Shown piece by piece: positions 1 through 5,665 of a stretch of DNA of 8,886 nucleotides. Each line of letters begins with the position of its first letter. Within the stretch, counting starts at the first letter, position 1. The DNA is taken from assembly GCA_002479715.1 (NCBI GenBank), contig DLOT01000027.1:6767-15652 (forward strand), written 5' to 3'. This DNA comes from Ruminococcus sp. UBA7477. Lineage in GTDB: Bacteria > Bacillota > Clostridia > Oscillospirales > Ruminococcaceae. A model generated the notes under the pieces. That model saw only the letters and a program-made list of their open reading frames with translations, ran no database searches and was not told the DNA's origin. A program made the translations under genes and the position numbers.

Positions 1-1204
1 CATCAGGAAGATCATTGAACTTGATGCCTGCCTTGTCGATCATTCTGCCAAGCTCTCTTGTTGTCAAAGCATAGTCAACGTCCGGTACTCCTGCCGCGTT
101 CTCGTCATCTCTGCCGATCTCGAACTTCTTGGCAGTGCAGGGCATGATCGCAACAACAACGATGTCCTTGGGATCAAGACCCATTTTCTCTGCATAATAT
201 GTCTTGGCTGTTGCGCCGAACATCTGCATCGGCGACTTGCAGCTTGAAAGATTGTCTGTCAGCTCGGGGAAGTAATGCTCACAGTACTTGACCCATCCGG
301 GCGAGCAAGAGGTGATAAGCGGAAGCTTTCCGCCGTTCTTGACTCTCTCAACAAACTCATTTGCCTCTTCCATAATGGTAAGGTCGGCAGCAAAGTCGGT
401 ATCAAATACCTTATCGAAGCCGAGTCTGCGGAGCGCAGCGACCATCTTGCCCTCAACGTCGGTGCCGATCGGGTTTCCGAAGCACTCGCCGAGTGCGGCT
501 CTTACTGCGGGGGCTGTCTGAACAAGCACTGTCTTTGAAGGATCTGCGATAGCGGCAAAAACGTCGTCGATAGACTCTTTTTCTCTCAAAGCGCCTGTAG
601 GACATACCGCGATGCACTGACCGCAGGATACGCAGCTCGTGTCGGCAAGACCGCTTTCAAAGCTTGTGCCTATGATCGTTCTGAAGCCTCTTTCGTTTGC
701 GCCGATAACGCCGACGCCCTGAACCTTCTCGCAAACCGCAGAGCAGCGGCGGCAAAGGATGCACTTACCGTTATCTCTTATCATATGGGCAGAGGATGCG
801 TCGATCTCGGTTTCGGTTCTTGCTCCGCTGAAGCTGGAGTCGTCAACGCCCAGAGAGTGGCAGAGCTTGAGCAGCTCGCAGTTACCGCTTCTGACACACG
901 ACAGACACTTCTTGTCGTGGTTTGAAAGGATAAGCTCAAGGGTCATCTTTCTCGACTCAAGAACCTTGGGGCTGTTAGTATAAACCTCCATGCCCTCGTT
1001 TATCGGATATACGCAGGAAGCGACAAGGCTTCTTGCGCCCTTTACTTCAACTACGCAGATACGGCAGGCGCCGATTTCATTGATGTCCTTCAGAAAGCAA
1101 AGGGTCGGGATTTCTATTCCGGCGATTCTTGCAGCCTCAAGGATTGTTGAACCCTTGGGTGCGGACACGGGAACGCCGTTGATCTTAATATTTACCATTT
1201 CCAT
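1..1204 (-). CDS. hydA: [FeFe]-hydrogenase catalytic subunit HydA of an NADH/ferredoxin bifurcating complex (3' part missing)
   Basis: This is the catalytic subunit that makes or uses H2 at the H-cluster, in the cytoplasm. 401 codons are present; the C-terminus, including the third H-cluster loop, lies beyond the left edge. In order: a plant-type [2Fe-2S] domain (C36, C47, C50, C64), a His-Cys3 cluster site (H96, C100, C103, C109), two [4Fe-4S] motifs (C148/151/154/158 and C191/194/197/201), then H-cluster loop L1 TSCSPGW (298-304) and loop L2 MPCTAKKFE (354-362). L1 has Ser where TSCCPGW enzymes have the second Cys. This four-cluster front end next to a NuoF-like gene is typical of trimeric or tetrameric bifurcating hydrogenases. 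The start at 1204 has GGGAGG (1215-1220) 10 nt upstream; a second ATG at 1198 would be 16 nt away and is less likely. The gene follows hydB after an 18-nt gap and is the last operon member seen. Confidence 0.96.
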   Translation of the reverse strand, partial: MEMVNIKINGVPVSAPKGSTILEAARIAGIEIPTLCFLKDINEIGACRICVVEVKGARSLVASCVYPINEGMEVYTNSPKVLESRKMTLELILSNHDKKCLSCVRSGNCELLKLCHSLGVDDSSFSGARTETEIDASSAHMIRDNGKCILCRRCSAVCEKVQGVGVIGANERGFRTIIGTSFESGLADTSCVSCGQCIAVCPTGALREKESIDDVFAAIADPSKTVLVQTAPAVRAALGECFGNPIGTDVEGKMVAALRRLGFDKVFDTDFAADLTIMEEANEFVERVKNGGKLPLITSCSPGWVKYCEHYFPELTDNLSSCKSPMQMFGATAKTYYAEKMGLDPKDIVVVAIMPCTAKKFEIGRDDENAAGVPDVDYALTTRELGRMIDKAGIKFNDLPD

Positions 1205-1222
1205 TGTAACTTTTCCTCCCTC

Positions 1223-3037
1223 TTACTTCTTGGAAATTGCCTTGAACTTGCAGTTATCCATGCAAGCGCCGCACTTAACGCACTTGTCCGGATCGATCGC
1301 CATAGCGGGCAGCTTCTTGCCGGGCGCTATGTAGTCGGTCTTGGTAATTGCGTTTGCGGGACAGTTTCTGGCGCACATTCCGCAGCCTATGCACTTCTCC
1401 TTCTCGATCTCATATCTGAGCAGGTCCTTACATACGCCGGCAGGGCACGTCTTATCCACAACGTGGGCAATATACTCATCTCTGAAATAGCGGAGCGTAG
1501 AAAGCACCGGGTTCGGGGCTGTCTGTCCGAGTCCGCAGAGAGAGTTCTCTTTGATGTAGTAGCAAAGCTTTTCGATCTTGTCAAGATCCTCCATGGTCGC
1601 CTGACCCTTTGTGACCTTATCGAGCATTTCGAGAAGTCTTCTTGTACCGATACGGCAGGGGGTACATTTACCGCATGACTCATCTACCGTGAACTGGAGG
1701 AAGAACTTGGCGATATCGACCATACAGTTATCCTCGTCCATAACGATAAGTCCGCCCGAGCCCATCATAGAGCCGATAGCGAGCAGGTTATCGTAGTCGA
1801 TCGGAACATCGAGGTTTTCGGGAGAAATGCATCCGCCCGAAGGTCCGCCTGTCTGAGCGGCTTTAAACTTCTTGCCGTTGGGAATACCGCCGCCGATCTC
1901 CTCAATGATCGTGCGAAGCGTTGTTCCCATCGGGATCTCAACAAGTCCCGTATTGTTGATCTTTCCGCCGAGAGCGAATACCTTTGTTCCCTTGGACTTC
2001 TCGGTACCCATTGAAGCGAACCACTCTGCACCGTTAAGAATGATCTGGGGAACGTTTGCATATGTTTCAACATTGTTGAGGATAGTCGGTCTTGCGAACA
2101 GACCCTTGACAGCCGGGAAAGGAGGACGGGGTCTGGGTTCGCCTCTGTTGCCCTCGATCGAGGTCATCAGAGCAGTTTCCTCGCCGCAGACGAAGGCTCC
2201 GGCACCGAGTCTCAGACCGATATCGAAATCGAAGCCCGTTCCGAAGATGTCCTTACCGAGAAGGCCGTATTCGTGAGCCTGATTTATAGCGATCTCCAAA
2301 CGCTTAACAGCGATCGGATACTCTGCTCTTACATAGATATAGCCCTGTGAAGCGCCGATAGCATAGCCTGCGATTGCCATAGCTTCAAGAACAACATGAG
2401 GGTCGCCCTCGAGAACCGAACGGTCCATAAATGCGCCCGGGTCGCCTTCGTCGGCGTTGCAGCAAACATACTTCTGTCCGCCGTCCTGAACGAAGTTTCT
2501 TGCCATCTGCCACTTTCTGCCCGTCGGGAAGCCCGCACCGCCGCGTCCGCGGAGGCCGGAAGCCAGAATGGTATCAATGACCTGCTCAGGGGTCATCTCA
2601 GTCAAGACCTTACCGAGAGCCTCATATCCTCTCGTGCCTATGTATTCTTCGATATTTTCGGGGTTGATTACGCCGCAGTTACGCAGTGCGATTCTGTGCT
2701 GATGTCTGTAAAAGTCTGTATCCTGAATGGACTTGACCTCGCCGTTTTCAACCGTTTCGTCATAAACCAAGCGGTTAACGACACGACCCTTTACAAGATG
2801 CTCGGAAACGATCTCCTCAACGTCGTTTTCCGTAACTCTCGAATAGAATGTTCCCTCCGGATAGATGATCATGATCGGGCCGAGAGCGCAAAGTCCGTGG
2901 CAGCCCGTCTTAACGACCTGAATTTCCTTGTCAAGACCGTTTTTGGCGATCTCGAAATTCAGCTTGTCGATGATAGCCTGACTTCCCGAGGAAGTACAGC
3001 CTGTTCCGCCGCAGACCAGAACGTGTGAACGATACAT
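1223..3037 (-). CDS. hydB: NADH-binding flavoprotein subunit HydB (NuoF-like) of the bifurcating [FeFe]-hydrogenase
   Basis: This 604-residue subunit binds NAD(H) and FMN and is the bifurcation site in HydABC-type complexes. Residues 1-90 are a thioredoxin-like [2Fe-2S] domain (C9, C14, C46, C50). The NuoF core follows, with glycine-rich GRGGAGFPTGRKW (164-176), NADEGDPGAFMDR (194-206) and GAGAFVCGEETAL (278-290), then an SLBB-like stretch (about 350-385) and the N3-type [4Fe-4S] site (C455, C458, C461, C501). The tail has two ferredoxin [4Fe-4S] motifs (C549/552/555/559 and C586/589/592/596). A CPAGVC pair (531-536) sits at the junction and may be the metal-bound hinge described for HydABC. 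The ribosome site AAGGAGGAG (3046-3054) is 8 nt before the ATG. Length and domain order fit full-length family members, and the gene is intact. Formate dehydrogenase or Ech partners are unlikely given hydA downstream. Confidence 0.97.
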   Translation of the reverse strand: MYRSHVLVCGGTGCTSSGSQAIIDKLNFEIAKNGLDKEIQVVKTGCHGLCALGPIMIIYPEGTFYSRVTENDVEEIVSEHLVKGRVVNRLVYDETVENGEVKSIQDTDFYRHQHRIALRNCGVINPENIEEYIGTRGYEALGKVLTEMTPEQVIDTILASGLRGRGGAGFPTGRKWQMARNFVQDGGQKYVCCNADEGDPGAFMDRSVLEGDPHVVLEAMAIAGYAIGASQGYIYVRAEYPIAVKRLEIAINQAHEYGLLGKDIFGTGFDFDIGLRLGAGAFVCGEETALMTSIEGNRGEPRPRPPFPAVKGLFARPTILNNVETYANVPQIILNGAEWFASMGTEKSKGTKVFALGGKINNTGLVEIPMGTTLRTIIEEIGGGIPNGKKFKAAQTGGPSGGCISPENLDVPIDYDNLLAIGSMMGSGGLIVMDEDNCMVDIAKFFLQFTVDESCGKCTPCRIGTRRLLEMLDKVTKGQATMEDLDKIEKLCYYIKENSLCGLGQTAPNPVLSTLRYFRDEYIAHVVDKTCPAGVCKDLLRYEIEKEKCIGCGMCARNCPANAITKTDYIAPGKKLPAMAIDPDKCVKCGACMDNCKFKAISKK

Positions 3038-3057
3038 AATTCGTACTCCTCCTTATT

Positions 3058-3420
3058 TTACTTGAATGTATATTCCGCGACAACCTGTCCGCGCATAAGG
3101 TGCTTATCAATGACCTCCTGCGCCTTCTCCGGCGTCATTTTAATGTATGTGACCTTTTCCTTGCCGGGCTCCATGATCTCTACGATCGGCTCATACTGGC
3201 AAAGTCCTATGCAGCCCGTCTGGGTAACTACGACCTTATCGCTGAGACCGTTGGCGGCAACGCCCTCGGCAAATGCGTTAAGAACAGGTCTTGCTCCCGA
3301 TGCTATTCCGCAGGTAGCCATACCTACTATAACTCTTGTTGTTTCTGCGTCCTCCTTGCGAAGTCCGACCTGATTCTGCATCTTTTCGCGTATAGCCTTG
3401 AGTTCTTCCAAAGATTTCAC
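3058..3420 (-). CDS. Small thioredoxin-like [2Fe-2S] ferredoxin of the hydrogenase operon (HydD-like)
   Basis: This 120-residue protein resembles the C-terminal ferredoxin half of NuoE and the N-terminal domain of HydB. The second ligand pair is clear (TGCIGLC, C70 and C74), but the first site keeps only C37 (ATCGIASGA), so just three cysteines are visible. It may hold a cluster with a non-Cys ligand, or act structurally or in assembly. Residues 1-25 are charged and helical. The start is GTG at 3420, with GGTGAT (3425-3430) matching the extreme 3' end of 16S rRNA 4 nt upstream; a GAGG lies further up. No better start is available in frame. The gene lies between the GHKL ATPase (43-nt gap) and hydB (20-nt gap). 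From memory, Acetobacterium-type hydrogenase operons have a gene of this kind in the same place. Its exact function is unproven. Confidence 0.85.
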   Translation of the reverse strand: MKSLEELKAIREKMQNQVGLRKEDAETTRVIVGMATCGIASGARPVLNAFAEGVAANGLSDKVVVTQTGCIGLCQYEPIVEIMEPGKEKVTYIKMTPEKAQEVIDKHLMRGQVVAEYTFK

Positions 3421-3463
3421 TTAAATCACCATTCCTCATTATAAATTGTGCGAAAGGCTGCGG

Positions 3464-4021
3464 CTACAAAAGCTTGCCCGCATCTGCCTCGCGCTTGTTC
3501 TCGGCAAGATAGTCCCTTATATAGTCCGAAACCTCGGGAACATCAAAAGGCACTCCTCCGAGTATCTCCCTGAATTCCCGCGTATCCAAAACGAACCCTC
3601 TGCCGTCAACCGTGTAGCTGTAAATAAAGTCTGTGTCAGCGTTCAATGTGACAAGGCTGTGGACCGTCGAGGTCATATCCCCGAGCGGCATTCTGTCGAT
3701 ATTTGATATCTGAAAGGTCGCGGTCACCGTTGTGCCGACGCCCTTTTCGGAGGCAATCGAGAAAGTTCCCCCCGCGCTTTCGGCAGCCAGCTTGAAAAAC
3801 GACACTCCCAGCCCGACCTTCCTTGTAGTTCTGGTCGTGTAAAACGGATCGCAGACTCTTGCAAGCTGCTGCTCGTCCATTCCGCAGCCGTTGTCCTTAA
3901 TAACTATCGTCATCAGGTCTTTTTCATAGCTCGCATCAACAGATATTTCAATAAGCGACGCCTTTGCCTTGACGGAGTTCTGAGCAACGTCAAGCACATT
4001 GAGCGAAAGCTCGGTCATCAT
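3464..4021 (-). CDS. Histidine-kinase-like (GHKL) ATP-binding protein inside the hydrogenase operon
   Basis: This 185-residue protein is the ATP-binding domain of a histidine kinase on its own. Visible are the N-box (DVAQN, 11-15), the G1 box DNGCGM (43-48), an F-box-like DPFYTTR (58-64), the G2 box GLG (70-72) and GVGTTV (94-99). There is no HisKA phospho-acceptor helix, no sensor domain and no membrane segment. The last 80 residues are a separate tail with no motif I recognise. The start ATG at 4019-4021 overlaps the hydC stop by one base (TGATG), a second ATG follows directly, and there is no good ribosome site, so translation is probably coupled to hydC. GHKL genes sit in this position in several clostridial hydrogenase operons. 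The role is unknown; it may act in regulation or complex assembly. Kinase activity should not be assumed. Confidence 0.88.
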   Translation of the reverse strand: MMTELSLNVLDVAQNSVKAKASLIEISVDASYEKDLMTIVIKDNGCGMDEQQLARVCDPFYTTRTTRKVGLGVSFFKLAAESAGGTFSIASEKGVGTTVTATFQISNIDRMPLGDMTSTVHSLVTLNADTDFIYSYTVDGRGFVLDTREFREILGGVPFDVPEVSDYIRDYLAENKREADAGKLL

Positions 4022-4515
4022 CAGTCTTTATATTTGGCAAGTATGCCCTCGATCTCTCCGACGGTCAGCCGTCCGTATACGTCGTCATTGATAGTCATAA
4101 CCGGAGCGAGACCGCACGCGCCGATGCAGCGGCAGTCTACAAGAGTAAACTTTCCGTCGGCAGTGGTTTCTCCGCCGCCAATACCCAGAACCTCGCTGAT
4201 CTTGTTGTAGATGTCGCCGCTTCCCTTAACGTAGCAGGCGGTACCCAGACAAACGGAAATCGTGTACTCTCCCTTCGGGTAAAGTGAAAACTGAGAATAG
4301 AAGGTTACAACGCCGTAGATCTTCTCCATGGATATGTCCATTTCAGTGGCGATAATCTTCTGAACCTCGACAGGCAGATAGCCGTAAATTCCCTGCGCCT
4401 TCTGAAGAATAGGCATAAGCGCGCCCTTGTCGGCCTTATGCTCCGCGATAACCTTGCGCAGCTCAGCTTCCTGCTCAGCTGTTCCCTTGAACGGGATAGC
4501 TATGTTTTTAGCCAT
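4021..4515 (-). CDS. hydC: NuoE-like [2Fe-2S] subunit HydC of the bifurcating [FeFe]-hydrogenase
   Basis: This 164-residue protein is the NuoE-type subunit that docks on the NuoF-like HydB and carries one [2Fe-2S] cluster. Residues 15-75 form the helical N-domain (GALMPILQKAQGIYGYLP, then the IYGVVTFYSQF region). The thioredoxin-like domain follows, with ligands C89, C94, C130 and C134 (CLGTAC and CRCIGAC). Length fits the NuoE family. A longer reading from GTG at 4545 is possible, but AGGAGG (4523-4528) lies 7 nt before the ATG at 4515 and fixes the start there. It is the first gene of the minus-strand operon, with a leader of about 90 nt after the predicted promoter. Its stop codon overlaps the start of the GHKL gene. 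Confidence 0.96.
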   Translation of the reverse strand: MAKNIAIPFKGTAEQEAELRKVIAEHKADKGALMPILQKAQGIYGYLPVEVQKIIATEMDISMEKIYGVVTFYSQFSLYPKGEYTISVCLGTACYVKGSGDIYNKISEVLGIGGGETTADGKFTLVDCRCIGACGLAPVMTINDDVYGRLTVGEIEGILAKYKD

Positions 4516-4578
4516 TTCAAAACCTCCTGTAAAATTTATATGCACTCATGGCAAGCATAATAATGGGTGCAGCACCGG

Positions 4579-4715
4579 CGCTTTATCGCGCGCAGTATCA
4601 CACATTAAATATTATAGCACAATTACTTTGAAAATGCTATAAACATTTCTAACATACAAATCGCATATTTTTTGTGCAACTTCGACATTTTTCACAGTCG
4701 CCCGCTTTATCACGC
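4579..4715. repeat. Two copies of a 13-bp motif CGCTTTATC[A/G]CGC in the control region
   Basis: The copies are at 4579-4591 and 4703-4715 in the same orientation and differ at one base. The first would lie at about +14 to +26 of the hydC transcript, a repressor-like position. The second is between the two TTGCACAAAAAA boxes, near the centre of the divergent region. The GC-rich ends stand out from AT-rich surroundings. No regulator can be named. Confidence 0.4.
4611..4619 (-). promoter_or_regulatory. Extended -10 promoter of the hydC-to-hydA operon
   Basis: On the minus strand the sequence reads TGCTATAAT: a consensus -10 hexamer TATAAT (4616-4611) with the extended TGn element. The hexamer at the 17-nt -35 position is TAGCAT (4639-4634), a poor match to TTGACA. 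This suits a promoter that leans on the extended -10 or on an activator. The predicted transcription start is near 4604, about 90 nt before the hydC ATG. Confidence 0.65.
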
Positions 4716-4742
4716 TAAATATTTTACTATTTGCACAAAAAA
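4668..4742. repeat. Paired inverted 12-bp boxes (TTGCACAAAAAA), candidate operators for both operons
   Basis: TTTTTTGTGCAA at 4668-4679 and TTGCACAAAAAA at 4731-4742 are perfect reverse complements, 51 bp apart, with centres 63 bp apart (about six helical turns). Read toward its own promoter, each box is the same sequence. The gap to the -10 hexamer is 51 nt leftward and 50 nt rightward, which puts each box about 63-75 bp upstream of its predicted start, a usual place for an activator site. The core TTGNNCAA is itself near-palindromic. The binding protein is unknown. Confidence 0.55.
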
Positions 4743-4769
4743 AGCCCCGCAAAATCTAATTATCGGGCA

Positions 4770-4798
4770 TTGAAAAAGTCTGAAAAAAATGTTATCAT
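4770..4798 (+). promoter_or_regulatory. Sigma-A-type promoter of the DRTGG/sensory-hydrogenase operon
   Basis: A TTGAAA -35 (4770-4775), a 17-nt spacer and a TATCAT -10 (4793-4798) lie 61 nt before the first start codon. The predicted transcription start is near 4805. A nearby TATAAA at 4801 is an alternative -10 with a longer spacer. Confidence 0.6.
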
Positions 4799-4859
4799 AG
4801 TATAAATATATTTGTTTCGCGTAACGGTACATAATCCAAAAAAGTAAGGAGTTTTTTCT

Positions 4860-5213
4860 ATGACGATTGCCGACATTAAAAACTATCTGGACGCCGAGGT
4901 TCTTTGCGGGGAGGAGCTTATGTATAAGGAAGTACATACCGCCTGCGGCTCGGACATGATGAGCGACGTTCTGGCTTATGTGAAGGATCAGTCGGTTCTG
5001 CTGACAGGTCTTTGCAACCCACAGGTCGTGAGAACGGCCGAAATGATGGATATTATCTGCCTTTGCTTTATAAGAGGAAAGCGTCCCTCACAGGAGGTCA
5101 TCGACCTTGCCAGTGAACGCGACCTCGTGGTACTGGCTTCCTCAAAGAGAATGTTTGAAGCCTGCGGTATTCTTTATGCAAACGGCTTGGCAGGAGGTGC
5201 CGTTCTTGAGTAA
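4860..5213 (+). CDS. DRTGG-domain protein, first of two in the sensory operon
   Basis: This 117-residue soluble protein is a stand-alone DRTGG domain, a small fold found beside CBS domains and in phosphotransacetylase-type proteins and thought to have a regulatory or ligand-binding role. Recognisable stretches are ACGSDMMSDVLAYVKDQ (28-44) and LLTGLCNPQVVRTAEMMD (47-64), which I associate with DRTGG proteins in clostridial hydrogenase clusters. There is no signal peptide, membrane segment or metal motif. TAAGGAG (4845-4851) is 8 nt before the ATG. It is the first gene after the rightward promoter, and its last 8 bases overlap the start of the ATPase gene, so the two are probably made together. 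A second, diverged DRTGG protein lies later in the operon and may be a partner. The ligand is unknown. Confidence 0.87.
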   Translation: MTIADIKNYLDAEVLCGEELMYKEVHTACGSDMMSDVLAYVKDQSVLLTGLCNPQVVRTAEMMDIICLCFIRGKRPSQEVIDLASERDLVVLASSKRMFEACGILYANGLAGGAVLE

Positions 5214-5625
5214 TCTTGTTCTTAAATACACCGTTGACGCGGAGGATTTCACCCGTGCGGGAGAAGCGTCGAGCGATGTCAAGGGCAAGCTCAAAAGAAT
5301 GGGTGTTCCGCCCGACGCGGTCCGAAAGGTCGCCATCGCTATGTATGAAGGTGAGATCAATATGGTTATCCACGCGGACGGCGGCGAGATAACCGTTGAA
5401 ATAACGCCGTCGCAGATCATAATGATCTTAGCCGACAAGGGTCCCGGGATCAAGGATATCGACAAGGCAATGCAGGCAGGTTGGTCAACAGCCTCGGAAA
5501 ACGTCAGGGCCTTGGGCTTCGGTGCGGGAATGGGTCTGCCTAATATGAAAAAATATTCCGACGAAATGAAAATCGACACGGTCATCGGCGTCGGAACGAC
5601 TGTTACTATGAAAGTAAACATCTGA
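5206..5625 (+). CDS. Anti-sigma factor-type ATPase (RsbW/SpoIIAB-like GHKL protein)
   Basis: This 139-residue protein has the fold signature of anti-sigma regulatory Ser/Thr kinases. Visible are the N-box with E48 and N52 (YEGEIN), G1 box DKGPGI (77-82) and the glycine-rich lid GFGAGMGLPNM (104-114). Family members bind a sigma factor or phosphorylate an anti-anti-sigma partner; no sigma factor or STAS partner is encoded in this window. The start is TTG at 5206: AGGAGG (5192-5197) is 8 nt upstream and the start overlaps the DRTGG stop by 8 bases. A longer frame from ATG 5107 would run inside the DRTGG gene without homology and is rejected. Its place between a DRTGG protein and a sensory-type hydrogenase suggests that it passes on a redox or H2 signal. 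That is inference. Confidence 0.88.
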   Translation: MSNLVLKYTVDAEDFTRAGEASSDVKGKLKRMGVPPDAVRKVAIAMYEGEINMVIHADGGEITVEITPSQIIMILADKGPGIKDIDKAMQAGWSTASENVRALGFGAGMGLPNMKKYSDEMKIDTVIGVGTTVTMKVNI

Positions 5626-5665
5626 CCGGTTATTTTGCAAATTCTAACGATTGGAGGCGACAGCC

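Larger units (their letters stand above)
4516..4859. other. Divergent intergenic control region between the two hydrogenase operons
   Basis: This 344-bp, AT-rich stretch holds no convincing gene. It contains one promoter for each direction, a pair of inverted 12-bp boxes, two copies of a GC-flanked 13-bp motif, and a short 11-bp palindrome GGTGCAGCACC (4566-4576) that would lie in the leader of the minus-strand transcript. A 13-codon frame in the minus-strand leader (start near 4559) lacks a ribosome site and was not called. Confidence 0.85.

Noticed and set aside
2396..3028. Long plus-strand open frame of 210 codons antisense to hydB.
   Set aside because: It lies wholly within the strongly supported hydB gene, has no ribosome site and resembles no protein I know; it is a shadow frame.
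3438..3443. TATAAT on the minus strand between the GHKL gene and the small ferredoxin gene, as an internal promoter.
   Set aside because: No acceptable -35 at 16-18 nt, and transcription would start almost at the ribosome site.
4516..4559. Thirteen-codon leader ORF on the minus strand ahead of hydC, ending next to its start codon.
   Set aside because: No ribosome site upstream and no run of regulatory codons; the overlap with the hydC ribosome site looks incidental.
4737..4768. Possible minus-strand terminator: GCCC/GGGC stem (4744-4747 with 4765-4768) followed by seven T on the minus strand.
   Set aside because: The stem is only 4-5 bp with a bulge and a 14-nt or longer loop, and no minus-strand gene upstream needs it. 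It remains an alternative reason for the A-tract in one of the paired boxes.
5107..5205. Longer N-terminus for the anti-sigma-type ATPase from ATG 5107.
   Set aside because: It would be read inside the DRTGG gene in another frame, has no family similarity, and the TTG at 5206 has an ideal AGGAGG.
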